The translations under genes and the position numbers were made by a program. A DNA stretch of 64,000 nt, taken from contig PLUF01000102.1 of NCBI GenBank assembly GCA_003164815.1, positions 1 through 64,000 on the forward strand, written 5' to 3'. Numbering within the stretch: position 1 is the stretch's first letter; every line of letters starts with the position of its first letter. This document shows, in pieces, positions 8,583-17,025 of the stretch. Origin of the DNA: Candidatus Gagatemarchaeum stordalenia. Lineage in GTDB: Archaea > Thermoproteota > Nitrososphaeria > Nitrososphaerales > Gagatemarchaeaceae. The notes beneath the pieces were generated by a model. That model was not told the DNA's origin, ran no database searches, and saw only the letters and a list, made by a program, of their open reading frames with translations.

Positions 8583-8769
8583 ATGTCAATCGAGAAGGAC
8601 GAGTCTGGGTTGTACGTCGGACGGTGCAAGGAACTCTCCAACGCGTTCACGAAGGCAAGGACCATCCCCAGCTCAAGGAAAGGATGGCGGAAGTAATCTC
8701 TCTGATAATGAGGGCATAGAGGAAGAGCAAGTCAAGGACCCAAAGAAGATCGTCGAAGTTGTAGTCTGA
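8583..8769 (+). pseudogene. hicB: HicB-like antitoxin remnant
   Basis: From ATG 8583 the frame reads MSIEKDESGLYVGRCKEL, the start of a HicB antitoxin beta-strand unit, then shifts frame near 8665-8675. In the next frame it continues KERMAEVISLIMRAIEEEQ up to the TGA at 8767, the helix typical of the HicB RNase H-like domain. HicB normally neutralises and represses the HicA mRNase. With the shift the gene cannot make an intact antitoxin. It is immediately followed by a HicA remnant in the same orientation. Confidence 0.6.
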
Positions 8770-8770
8770 A

Positions 8771-8983
8771 GTGCCCAAGTTCTATTCTTGGAGAAAGGTA
8801 GCCAAGGCGCTCAATACGCTCGGATTTAGTGCGGTCCGACAGCGAGGGAGTCACATCGTATTCAAAGGGACGGGAAGACGGTCCCTGTTCCTCATGATGA
8901 GCAGATAGGTCCCAGGCCTGATTGGTGCGATCGCGGCTGAGATAGGAAAGACCAGAGAAGAATTCGAGAGACTGATGGATTAG
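8771..8983 (+). pseudogene. hicA: HicA-like toxin remnant
   Basis: From GTG 8771 the frame reads VPKFYSWRKVAKALNTLGF and then RQRGSHIVFKG, the dsRBD-like HicA mRNA interferase with its catalytic His in GSH. Downstream the reading passes through two frame changes (VPVPHDEQIG, then PGLIGAIAAEIGKTREEF) before the TAG at 8981. The order HicB then HicA with 1 nt between is one known layout. Several shifts mean this is a decayed toxin-antitoxin locus rather than one sequencing error. Confidence 0.65.
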
Positions 8984-9004
8984 GTTACTCCGAGGGTGCA
9001 AACG

Positions 9005-9034
9005 ACCCCGTCGGAGTTAATCGACAAGGAGTAG
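9005..9034 (+). pseudogene. Decayed copy of the EF-2 3' tail
   Basis: This stretch translates as TPSELIDKE followed by TAG. The intact EF-2 ends TPAEFIDKE and TAG (6556-6585). Over 31 nt the two differ at four positions, and the last 15 are identical. Weaker similarity appears to continue past the stop to CAATACC-ATT-GCAGCG (6645-6661 versus 9092-9112). No other EF-2 sequence precedes it, so it is a displaced gene end lying 2.4 kb beyond the real one, after the kinase and HicBA genes. Confidence 0.65.
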
Positions 9035-9137
9035 GCCTGAGGCTGGCCGGGAGGGGTTCAGAGCCCGTCCTGCTTCCTTCGTCCGGCTCGTCCAATACCT
9101 ATTTTAGCAGCGCCAGGTGATTAATCCCGAAAGCATA

Positions 9138-9494
9138 ATGGTCGACAAGATGGCGAGAAGAGTCCGCAGCCAAGTTGGAGCAGTGGAAAGATACTGCACC
9201 CTGTGCAAAGAGGAGGGCAGGCCGAGCGAGAGTGCCCGCGACGTCGTGACGATTCGGCCGAGAGGAGGAGGGAAGGCGATGAGGGTCCCTCTCTGTCTCG
9301 CCCACACCGAGGGGCTGGGCAAGCCCGGGTCTCTCTACGAGCTGGTCATCGCGCCGGCGAGGGTAGTCCCCGTGAAGGGTTCGGCTCGTCAGAACCTGCA
9401 CGTTGAAGGGAAGAGCGAGAAGGGGGACATCAGCAGGACCCTGCGCGTGACCGAGAGGTACAGCAAGGGACAGAGGGGCAGGCTCGGAGAGTAA
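9138..9494 (+). CDS. Conserved-looking small basic protein with Cys/His pairs
   Basis: The 118-aa basic protein starts at ATG 9138, about 30 nt after a TATA-like CTATTTTA (9100-9107), which fits a leaderless transcript; an upstream start at 9117 is less likely. It contains CTLCKEE and a later LCLAH that could form a small metal site, and many Arg/Gly residues. I do not recognise a family. It stands alone between the island and the cyclase gene; the 135 nt after it hold no gene. Confidence 0.5.
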   Translation: MVDKMARRVRSQVGAVERYCTLCKEEGRPSESARDVVTIRPRGGGKAMRVPLCLAHTEGLGKPGSLYELVIAPARVVPVKGSARQNLHVEGKSEKGDISRTLRVTERYSKGQRGRLGE

Positions 9495-9629
9495 CCTCTT
9501 CTTCGAGGCGCGGCATAGCGCAGGAGTCGGTCCAGGTACTCGCCCCTCGACCTCGAGTTCCAGTCTCACCATGTTCGCATGAGGATGATCTCGTCCGCCT
9601 TGAGGCGCCTCCTGCTCATGCGCGAGACC

Positions 9630-11543
9630 TCAGGGCTTTATTCCGACCTTGGCGCAGAACTCAGGATAGCGAGGGTCTTTTCGCAGGTCCGCATAGAGCG
9701 GATCTATCTTGATCAGGGAGGGCCAGGACCGCGTCTCGGCCTCCCGCATGAGGACCCTGAAGGCCTCGTCGAGGTTTCCCAGAGCGCACTGCACCCAGAG
9801 CTCTCCGTTAAGTCTGAAGGTCTCGTTCTCGTTGGCCAGGACCTCACTGAGGGCATCTTCGGCCTCCTTCCTCCTGCCTGTGAAGCCATAGAGCATGCCC
9901 TGTGAGACGGTTAACACCGGCTCGCTCGGGCTGACGCCGCGGGCCGCGTCTATCATCTTCTGGGCCTCGTCGAAGTCCTTCTTCTCCATGTAGTAGTCGG
10001 CGGCGGCGAGGTACACCCGCGGGTTCCTCGGGTTGAACTCCCTCAGCCTTGCGAGGACTTCTCTGGCCTCCTCATCCTCGCCGGCCCACGCCGCCGTCGA
10101 GGCCAGCATCTCGCCCGCGCCGGGGGAGAGAGGGTCGAGCTCGTAGGCGCGCCTGAACATCGCCAGGGCGTCTCCGGCGGTGCGCTTGAGGCCATCCAGG
10201 ATCCCGAGCGCCATGTAGGCCTCCGAGAGGTTCGGGTTAATGCGCACGGCTGTCTCGGCCTCGACGAGCGCCGACCCGAACCTGTCGAACATCGAGTGAA
10301 CCCTTGCCATCGCCGAATGCGCTTCCGCTAGCCCGGGGTCCAGGCCCAGCGCCTTCACCGCGGCCGCCTGGGCGTTGCCGCCCATCGCCGCGAAGTCCTC
10401 GTATCCGCTAACCGCCAGAGTGCACCAGGCCTCGGCCAGCGATGCATGGGCGCGGGCGAATGCTGGGTCCTTCGAGATCGCCCGCTGGAGGAGCGCCACC
10501 GTCTCCCTCATGCTAGGCTCCGTTGTCTCGTAGGAGAGCTGCAGCGCCCTCAGGTACAGGGTGTACGCCTCGGTGTCGTCCGTGTCCTTCTTCACTTCGT
10601 GTTTGAAGAATCCGGCCGAGAGCGACGCCGCGACCTTCGAGGCAACGTCGGTCTGTATGGCGAAGATGTCGTCGAGGTTGTTGTCGTAGTTCGACGACCA
10701 CAGGTGCTCCTCCGTACGGGCGTCGATCAGCTGGACCGAGATCCGTATCTTGTTCCCCGCCTTCCTGACGCTCCCCTCGATTATCGACCCCACCTCCAGT
10801 TCCCTCGCGATCTCCGAGACCTTCTTGTCCTTCTTCTTGTAGCTCATCACCGAGGTCCGCGAGATAACCTTCAGGCCGCGGAGGTCGGAGAGCTTCGAGA
10901 TCAGCTCCTCGGTCAGCCCGTCCGCGAAATACTCATCGTTCGAGTCTTGGCTGATGTTAACGAAGGGGAGTACGGCCAGCCTCTTGCTCTGCCCTGTGCT
11001 CTTGGGGTCGGATCGTCCCCCCGGGATCGAGTTGATTTTGTAGACCACGATCGGGAGGTCGACGTTCTTCAGTTGCACGCTTCCCACCTTCTCGATCTGG
11101 AGCTCGGACTTGTTCCTGACCTGGTCGAAGACCTGCTGCGAGATGGCCACCCCTCCGGGGTCCGCGAGCGGCTCGATCCTCGAAGCGACGTTGACTGCGT
11201 CGCCGTAGATGTCGCCAGACCCGGACACCACGTCGCCGACGTGGATCCCGATCCTCAGCTCCACCCTCCGGGACGGAACGGCGCCCTTGTTCCGCTCCTG
11301 CATCTTCTTCTGGACATCGACGGCGCACAGCGCCGCGTCCAACGCGCTCTTGAACTCGACGAGGAAGGCGTCCCCGATGGTCTTGACCTCTACTCCGCCG
11401 TGGGCAGCGAACACGGGGCGGAGGAGACCACGGTGCTCCTCAAGCAGCTCCAGCGACAGGGACTCGTCCGTCTGCGACATGTGGGTGTATCCCACTATGT
11501 CGGTGAACATTATCGCCGCGAGCCTCCTCTCACCGCCTGCCAT
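9630..11543 (-). CDS. Class III adenylate/guanylate cyclase with TolB-like and TPR domains
   Basis: The 637-aa protein has three parts. Residues 1-170 are a class III nucleotide cyclase: FTDIVGYT with metal-binding Asp15 and IGDAFLVEF with Asp58, then GDIYGDAVNVASRIEPLA. Residues 190-310 resemble the TolB/FlgO-like domain found between cyclase and TPR domains (VLPFVNISQDSNDEYFADGLTEEL). The rest is TPR repeats. It has no membrane segment, so it is likely a cytoplasmic cAMP or cGMP producer governed by protein contacts. This architecture is much better known from bacteria, so lateral transfer is plausible. A cNMP-binding protein lies at 24.3 kb. Confidence 0.85.
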   Translation of the reverse strand: MAGGERRLAAIMFTDIVGYTHMSQTDESLSLELLEEHRGLLRPVFAAHGGVEVKTIGDAFLVEFKSALDAALCAVDVQKKMQERNKGAVPSRRVELRIGIHVGDVVSGSGDIYGDAVNVASRIEPLADPGGVAISQQVFDQVRNKSELQIEKVGSVQLKNVDLPIVVYKINSIPGGRSDPKSTGQSKRLAVLPFVNISQDSNDEYFADGLTEELISKLSDLRGLKVISRTSVMSYKKKDKKVSEIARELEVGSIIEGSVRKAGNKIRISVQLIDARTEEHLWSSNYDNNLDDIFAIQTDVASKVAASLSAGFFKHEVKKDTDDTEAYTLYLRALQLSYETTEPSMRETVALLQRAISKDPAFARAHASLAEAWCTLAVSGYEDFAAMGGNAQAAAVKALGLDPGLAEAHSAMARVHSMFDRFGSALVEAETAVRINPNLSEAYMALGILDGLKRTAGDALAMFRRAYELDPLSPGAGEMLASTAAWAGEDEEAREVLARLREFNPRNPRVYLAAADYYMEKKDFDEAQKMIDAARGVSPSEPVLTVSQGMLYGFTGRRKEAEDALSEVLANENETFRLNGELWVQCALGNLDEAFRVLMREAETRSWPSLIKIDPLYADLRKDPRYPEFCAKVGIKP

Positions 11544-11702
11544 GGTAATCCTAGGGTGCGCCCCTCGGCTTTCAGATAAAGTTCTTGCGGACGTCCTGAG
11601 CCCGACGCCGGAGAGGTATCCGAAACCGAAGCACGTCTAGTCCGAAACGCGACTCGAGCGAGAGACGCACATCCTATATCGCAGCCTTCGCTGGGCCATT
11701 TC

Positions 11703-12644
11703 ATGCGAGCGGCACAGTTCAACAGGTACGGCGGACCCGAGGTAATCGAGTTCAACCCGGAGGCGGCGGGACCCAGCGCGAAGGAGGGACAGGTGCTGGT
11801 GGAGGCCCACGCGGCCTCCCTCAATGCCATAGATACGGTCGTCAGGGCGGGTTACATGCAGGCGATGGTCCCGTTGACGTTCCCGGTGACCGTCGCGGGG
11901 GATTTTGCGGGCGACGTGAAGGAGGTCGGACCCGGCGTCTCTGACCTCAAGCCGGGCGACCATGTGTTCGGATTCGCCCCTGTCATAGCCGGGGGGTCCG
12001 GCGCGGCGGCGGAAATCATCGCATCGAACGCCATGATGATCGGGCGCAAGCCGCGGGCGATCAGCTACGGGGAGTCCGCAGCCCTCCCTCTCGCCGGCGT
12101 GAGCGCCATGCAGGCGCTGGAAGACTACATGAAGGTCGAAGCCGGTCAGAAGGTCCTCGTCCACGGAGGAGCCGGAGGGGTGGGCTCCTTTGCCGTCCAG
12201 TACGCGAAGCACCTCGGCTGTCACGTCGCCACCACGGTGCGCGGCTCCCAGGAGGGTTTCGTCAGAAAGATCGGCGCTGACGAAGTGATTGACTTCGAGC
12301 TCAAGGAGTTCGAGACCGTCGTCAGGGACTATGACGCCGTGCTCGACACTGTCGGTGGAGAGGTCTACAAGAGGTCGTTCGCCTCGCTGAAGGCAGGAGG
12401 CGTGCTCGCTTCGCTGGTCCAGAACCCGCCGGACCAGGAGCTGGCCGCGAAGTTCGGCGTCAGGTCCGTCGCGGTGACCGCCCAGGTCAGCGCCGGTTCG
12501 CTGAGCCGTCTGGCCTCTCTCGTAGAGAAGGGAGCACTCAGACCCCAGCTCGACAGTGAGTATCCTCTGGAGCAGACCCGTGGCGCCTTCGAGCACCTTG
12601 AGAACGGTCACCCCATGGGCAAGGTCGTCGTCAGGATCAAGTAA
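11703..12644 (+). CDS. Zinc-independent NADPH:quinone oxidoreductase-like MDR enzyme
   Basis: The 313-aa protein belongs to the medium-chain dehydrogenase/reductase superfamily, quinone oxidoreductase branch. It starts MRAAQFNRYGGPEVIEF, typical of that branch, and has the nucleotide-binding Rossmann motif VHGGAGGVGSFAVQYAK. The catalytic and structural zinc ligands of alcohol dehydrogenases are missing. It probably reduces quinones or enones with NADPH in the cytoplasm. A TATA-like CTATATC precedes ATG 11703 by about 30 nt. Confidence 0.85.
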   Translation: MRAAQFNRYGGPEVIEFNPEAAGPSAKEGQVLVEAHAASLNAIDTVVRAGYMQAMVPLTFPVTVAGDFAGDVKEVGPGVSDLKPGDHVFGFAPVIAGGSGAAAEIIASNAMMIGRKPRAISYGESAALPLAGVSAMQALEDYMKVEAGQKVLVHGGAGGVGSFAVQYAKHLGCHVATTVRGSQEGFVRKIGADEVIDFELKEFETVVRDYDAVLDTVGGEVYKRSFASLKAGGVLASLVQNPPDQELAAKFGVRSVAVTAQVSAGSLSRLASLVEKGALRPQLDSEYPLEQTRGAFEHLENGHPMGKVVVRIK

Positions 12645-12775
12645 CGTTTGAACCAAGAGTGGGCGGAACGGGAGTCGGGAACATCCAGGTGGTGGGTCTA
12701 CCCAACACCGGTCCATGCCGATTCTGACGGCTTGGGCCCTGGTGACCTGCTCCGCGATGCCCGCGCAAGGAACAC

Positions 12776-12797
12776 TTATATTGGGCATCCAATATAA
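12776..12797. promoter_or_regulatory. Perfect inverted repeat upstream of the MFS gene
   Basis: TTATATTGG (12776-12784) and its exact reverse complement CCAATATAA (12789-12797) are separated by GCAT. The left arm contains a TATA-like element. Such a symmetrical site on a promoter is what a dimeric repressor would bind. It lies about 110 nt before the MFS start codon, so the transcript would have a leader of roughly 100 nt unless a closer promoter exists. Confidence 0.5.
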
Positions 12798-12908
12798 CCG
12801 ATGTGTTAGCTATTTGCTTCAGAGCTTCGGCCCGCTCGCTCGGCTGTCGGGCCGTCCGACCTACCAAGAATCGCATCCAGTAGTCCCCGGCCAGAGGAGA
12901 GGACCGTA

Positions 12909-14379
12909 ATGGCACCCGAGGGAGGAGGGTCGGAGAAGCGGCCGGCGACACAGCGGACAGGCCTGATACTGGGCCTCCTCGTCATGGCTCAGTTCGCCGT
13001 GGTGGTAGACTTCTCGATAGTCCAGATAGCCCTGCCCACGATCCGCGCGGAGCTCGCCATGTCGCTCGGCGACCTGCAGTGGATAGTGAGCGCCTACGGA
13101 CTCACTTTCGCAGGCCTGCTCCTCCTGAGCGGTCGCCTCTCCGACATCTACGGCCGCAAGAGGCTCTTCCTCGTCGGGCTGCTAATCTTCTGGATCTCGT
13201 CACTCGCGGCCGGGCTCGCGACGTCCGAACAGGTCCTGATAGCGGCAAGGGTGGTGCAGGGCGTCGGGGCCGCGATGGCGTCCGCGACCTGCCTGGCGCT
13301 AATAGTCAGAATCTTCGGGCCCCTCGGCAGGCTCAACCAGGCCCTGGGGATATTCACCGCCGTGTCTTCAGCGGGGTTCTCGGCAGGGCTCGTCCTCGGC
13401 GGGGTCCTCACGGAGGCCCTTGGGTGGAGGTGGATCTTCTTCGTGAACGTGCCGATCGGGATAGTGGCGACCCTGCTCTCCGCGAGGTATCTCCCGGACC
13501 CGGCCGGCGACAGAAGTTCCGGGCGTAACCTTGACGTACCAGGCGCCCTCTCCGTTACCGGCGGCCTGATGTTGCTCGTCTACGGACTAAGCGAGGTCGG
13601 GAATGGCGACACCTCCGCCGGCACGTATCTGGTCTTCCTCCTGTCGGTGGTCGCCCTTGCCGCGTTCATCGGGATCGAGCACCGTTCGGCCGCTCCCCCT
13701 GATGCCGCTGCGCTTCCTCCGGCGCAGGACGGTCTTCTTCGCCAACGCGACCGCCCTCCTGACGTTCGCGACATCGACCTCGATGATCTTCCTGTTGACC
13801 GCGTATCTCCAAGTGCTCCTGTCGTACACGCCTCTCTACGCGGCCCTGGCACTCATTCCGGGAGCCCTCATCTACTTCCTCCTCGGCGGGTTCGGCGCGC
13901 CCAGGCTGGTCAGGCGCTACGGCGCGCGGCCGGTGCTCGTCGTCGCCATGGCTTCGCTCGCGGTGGGGGTCCTCTCGTTCTCCAGGATCTCGCTCACCTC
14001 TGAGTATCTGTCGGTCGTCCTTCCGGCGCTCCTTCTGGCGAGCGTCGGGGGCGCCCTCTCGGCCACAGCGTCGAACATCGCCGCACTGGGTGGCGCTGAG
14101 CGCGGGGAGGAAGGCGTCGCTTCAGGGCTCATCAACACCTCGAGGCAGATAGGGGGACCGATAGGGCTGGCGCTCGCGGTCAGCGTGATCGGCCTGGTGA
14201 CCCACGGCGCCGGGGTGACGGCGCCCGGCGGCGAGGTCCTTACCGCACTCCGATACGCCTTCATCACGTGTGCGTTCTTCGCGGCTTTCGCGATGGTGTG
14301 CTCGCTTCTTCTCAAGGGGAAGCCGCGTTCCACCCCCATCGGGACTCCCCAGAGCCCACCGCCACTATCGCCCAAGTAG
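12909..14379 (+). pseudogene. MFS drug-efflux-type transporter with a one-base frameshift
   Basis: The first frame (12909 to about 13699) encodes MFS helices 1 to about 7, with the motif GRLSDIYGRKRL between helices 2 and 3. The protein then continues in another frame (PLMPLRFLRRRTVFFANATALL onward, to TAG 14377). Removing one C from the C5 run at 13695-13699 rejoins them into a single protein of about 490 aa, the size of 14-TM DHA2 exporters. The shift may be an assembly error, a recent mutation or phase variation at the C run. A possible operator lies upstream at 12776. Drug or metabolite efflux is inferred from family only. Confidence 0.75.
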
Positions 14380-14448
14380 GGCAATTTCGGGTGAGCACGC
14401 TGCCGCAGACCACTTACTTTTTATAAGAATCAGCCCGCAAATCCGTCC

Positions 14449-14769
14449 ATGGCTCAGTATTCGTTTGAGCAATTCGAAAAGGACTTTCCGGAGTTAGCCT
14501 CGAAGTACGTTGAACTAGTCGAGGCGCAGCGGTCACTGAAGGGTATTGACGCGAAGACCAGGCAGCTGATTAACGTAGGCATCCAGACGGCGAATCGCAA
14601 CCTCAGGGGAGTGAGGTACCATGCCTTCATGGCGAAGGAGGCAGGGGCGACCCGGAACGAAGTCCTGGGCGCCGTGGCCCTCAACCTCCATCTTCGGGGG
14701 GTGGGTGTCGTCCTCGACACCCTGCCGGAAGCCATTGCCGGGTTCGAGAGCAAGAAAGTCGACCGGTGA
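14449..14769 (+). CDS. Carboxymuconolactone decarboxylase/AhpD-family protein
   Basis: The 106-aa helical protein has the CMD-family core: KTRQLINVGIQTANRNLRGVRYHAFMAKEAGATRNEV as the paired helices. The usual AhpD CxxC is absent; the corresponding residues are NRN near the helix start, so a thiol peroxidase role is unlikely and the activity is open. A TATA box (CTTTTTATAAG around 14416) precedes ATG 14449 by about 30 nt, consistent with a leaderless transcript. The neighbours (MFS exporter, NDH-2) do not specify its substrate. Confidence 0.75.
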   Translation: MAQYSFEQFEKDFPELASKYVELVEAQRSLKGIDAKTRQLINVGIQTANRNLRGVRYHAFMAKEAGATRNEVLGAVALNLHLRGVGVVLDTLPEAIAGFESKKVDR

Positions 14770-14802
14770 ACGTGACTGCGGCCGGCGAGGCAGCAAAGCC
14801 CG

Positions 14803-16053
14803 CTAGACTTCGGTGTGGGCGACGTTTCGCGTGTTGAAGTAGGCTAGGGTCCAGTCAAAGGCCACCCCGAGTCTGTTGCGGGAGGTCGAGATCAGCGAGA
14901 TGTGCACCACCCTCCAGATCATCCAGCCGAAGAAACCCGAGGTCTTGAGCCAGTGGAGGTCGGCCACCCCGGAATGCCTGCCGATCGACAGCATGAAGCC
15001 CCTGTCGCGGTAGGCGAACGGAGCGACGCTCCTGCTCGCCATGAGATCGGGGAGCGCGTCAGCGAGCCACTTTCCCTGCTGGACCGCGACAGCCGCGGTC
15101 TCGGCTAGCCGCCTTCCGGACTTGGCGTCGATCAAGTAGGTGATGTCACCGAGCGCGAAGGCCTCCGGGTGTCCGCCGACCCTGAGGAAGCCGTCGACCT
15201 TCACCCGGCCCCTCTCCTTCTCGACATTCAGGGACTCCACGACCTTGGCCGGTTTGACGCCTGCGGTCCAGAAGACGTTCGCAGACGGGATCAGCTCTCC
15301 TCCCAGCAGGAGGACGCCTTCTTTGCTCACCTCGACGACCTTCGACGAGGTCCGGACGTCTATGCCCCGCTCTTTGAGGGCCTCTGTCGTCTTCCGGACC
15401 GCGTACGCTGAGAGGCCGGGAAGCAGGTTCGGGAGGGCCTCGACGATCGAGACCTTCGGCTTCTCCGTTATCTCGGGATAGTCCTTTGCCATCACCTTGA
15501 CAAAGTCCCGCAGCGACCCCGCAAGTTCGACCCCCGTCGGCCCTGCGCCGATGACCACGAACGAGAGGAGGGCCCGGCGGGTCGCCTCGTCCTTCTCCAC
15601 GGCCGCCATCTCCATCGCCCCGACGATTCTGTCGTGCATCAGCTTCCCGTCGTTGATGCCCTTGAGGGAGAGCGCGTTCTCGGCCACCCCCTTCACCCCG
15701 AAGTCGTTGTTGACGGACCCGACGGCCAGCACCAGGTAGTCGTAGGCCAGCTCGCCGAAGCTTGTCTGGACCGTCTTCTTGTCCAGGTCGACAGAAGTGA
15801 CGTCTCCCTCCAGGAAGCGGAAACCGTGCGCCCTCGCCTGAGGACGGACCGTCTGGGCCAGGTGGTCCATGTCTATCACCCCCGTCGCGGTCTGGTAGAG
15901 CAGGGGGGTGAAGAGGTGGAAATTCCGATGGCTTACGAGGGTGACCTCCGCCCCGATGTCCCTCTTCAGGTGGACTGCGGTGGCCATGCCTCCGAAGCCG
16001 GCCCCCACAATCAGGATCTTGGGCTTCGCCGCCCCGGGCAAGACTACGGCCAT
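14803..16053 (-). CDS. ndh: Type II NADH dehydrogenase (NDH-2)
   Basis: The 416-aa flavoprotein transfers electrons from NAD(P)H to quinone without pumping protons. The N-terminal FAD-binding motif is ILIVGAGFGGMATAVHL; a second dinucleotide fold carries FVVIGAGPTGVELAGSL; FALGDI marks the FAD-pyrophosphate contact near residue 300. The C-terminal 60 residues contain an amphipathic stretch (FFGWMIWRVVHISLI) fitting a monotopic membrane attachment as in NDH-2. It stands alone. A 10-nt palindrome just upstream (16082-16091) could regulate it. Confidence 0.9.
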   Translation of the reverse strand: MAVVLPGAAKPKILIVGAGFGGMATAVHLKRDIGAEVTLVSHRNFHLFTPLLYQTATGVIDMDHLAQTVRPQARAHGFRFLEGDVTSVDLDKKTVQTSFGELAYDYLVLAVGSVNNDFGVKGVAENALSLKGINDGKLMHDRIVGAMEMAAVEKDEATRRALLSFVVIGAGPTGVELAGSLRDFVKVMAKDYPEITEKPKVSIVEALPNLLPGLSAYAVRKTTEALKERGIDVRTSSKVVEVSKEGVLLLGGELIPSANVFWTAGVKPAKVVESLNVEKERGRVKVDGFLRVGGHPEAFALGDITYLIDAKSGRRLAETAAVAVQQGKWLADALPDLMASRSVAPFAYRDRGFMLSIGRHSGVADLHWLKTSGFFGWMIWRVVHISLISTSRNRLGVAFDWTLAYFNTRNVAHTEV

Positions 16054-16081
16054 CCCCGCGGGCCTGGAAATCAGGAAATAT

Positions 16082-16091
16082 CAATCGATTG
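16082..16091. promoter_or_regulatory. Palindrome upstream of NDH-2
   Basis: CAATCGATTG is a perfect 10-nt palindrome, followed 5 nt on by CGATTGTCG, a partial second copy. It lies just upstream of the likely minus-strand TATA element (GATATTTCC, 16071-16079) of the NDH-2 gene, where an archaeal repressor or activator would sit. Short palindromes are common, so support is weak. Confidence 0.3.
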
Positions 16092-16264
16092 GTGTCGATT
16101 GTCGAACGGTAATGATAAGAGGGTCGAGGAGAGACCCCGCCTCCGAGCCCCGCGCTCTTGGGACTCTTAGACGCGCATCGGTCTCGACTTGGACGGAAGC
16201 TCATCAGGCTGATTTGGGCGCGTATCGCTTATATTCTCCGAGCCGGTGTTATGATGTGACACGA

Positions 16265-16548
16265 ATGGGAGAAGTGGACGAGATACTCAGGAAGATGCAG
16301 GAGCTGAGACGGGACCCCGCGAAATGGGACGCCTACATCTCTTCGAGGGCAGACAAGGTGTTGGAAAATTGGCCGGGAAGGACGACGCCGAAGCACAAGA
16401 AGAACTCTCTAGGATCCTCCTGAAACTGCGAAGGATCGTAGTACGACGAGCGATAATTGCCTGGGAGAGAAGCCAGGAGACGTTCGGTGACGAGATCCTC
16501 GCTCTGAACGACATAGACGAGGCGCTTCGCAACAATCTGACCCCATAG
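16265..16548 (+). pseudogene. Small helical protein, frame broken by one base
   Basis: ATG 16265 opens MGEVDEILRKMQELRRDPAKWDAYISSRADKVLE. The continuation KLAGKDDAEAQEELSR to the TAG at 16546 lies in another frame. Adding one A to the A4 run at 16365-16368 joins them into one charged helical protein of about 94 aa. Both halves have coherent helical, Glu/Lys/Arg-rich composition, so they were probably one gene. A TATA element (CTTATATTC, about 16228) precedes it. No family recognised. Confidence 0.55.
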
Positions 16549-16627
16549 GGCGCCGGGGAGCGCCAGAAGCCCGGGATGAACGACCCGGGCGGCCGCGCTT
16601 AAATGAACGGGGCTCCTTGAAACTCTG

Positions 16628-16948
16628 GTGCCCGTCTGCCCGAAGTGCCACGAACTGATCAGCGAGGAGCACTGGGAGCGCCACCTCAGCCGCTGTGGAG
16701 TCCACCAAAAGCACGGGCCGATGCCGCTGTTTAGCACCTCAGGCGGCACGACGGGGGCGACACCCTACGATCCTGATCTCATCCCTCCGATCGCCTATCC
16801 CTGGTGGAAGTATGGCCTCCAGGTGTGGCCGCCCCGCCGCCTGACCAGGAAGCAGAAGGTGTACCTGCTGATATACTACATCCTGGCGTTGGGTGGCATC
16901 GGCACATTCGTCGTGCTGGTGCTGGGCATTATCGCCCTCCCGCTGTGA
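16628..16948 (+). CDS. Zinc-finger membrane protein
   Basis: This 106-aa protein starts at GTG 16628, about 25 nt after CTTAAATG, so it is probably leaderless. The N-terminus has CPKCHELISEEHWERHLSRC, a CxxC...HxxxC finger of zinc-ribbon/C2H2 type. A Pro/Gly linker leads to one C-terminal membrane segment (residues 78-104). It is likely a membrane-anchored zinc-finger protein facing the cytoplasm. Function unknown. Confidence 0.65.
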   Translation: MPVCPKCHELISEEHWERHLSRCGVHQKHGPMPLFSTSGGTTGATPYDPDLIPPIAYPWWKYGLQVWPPRRLTRKQKVYLLIYYILALGGIGTFVVLVLGIIALPL

Positions 16949-17025
16949 CTCAGACCAGGGGGGCCGAGGACGGCGGAACGGAATGGGTTTAACTAATCAT
17001 GCTTCGAAGAGGGAGACGAAACGTG

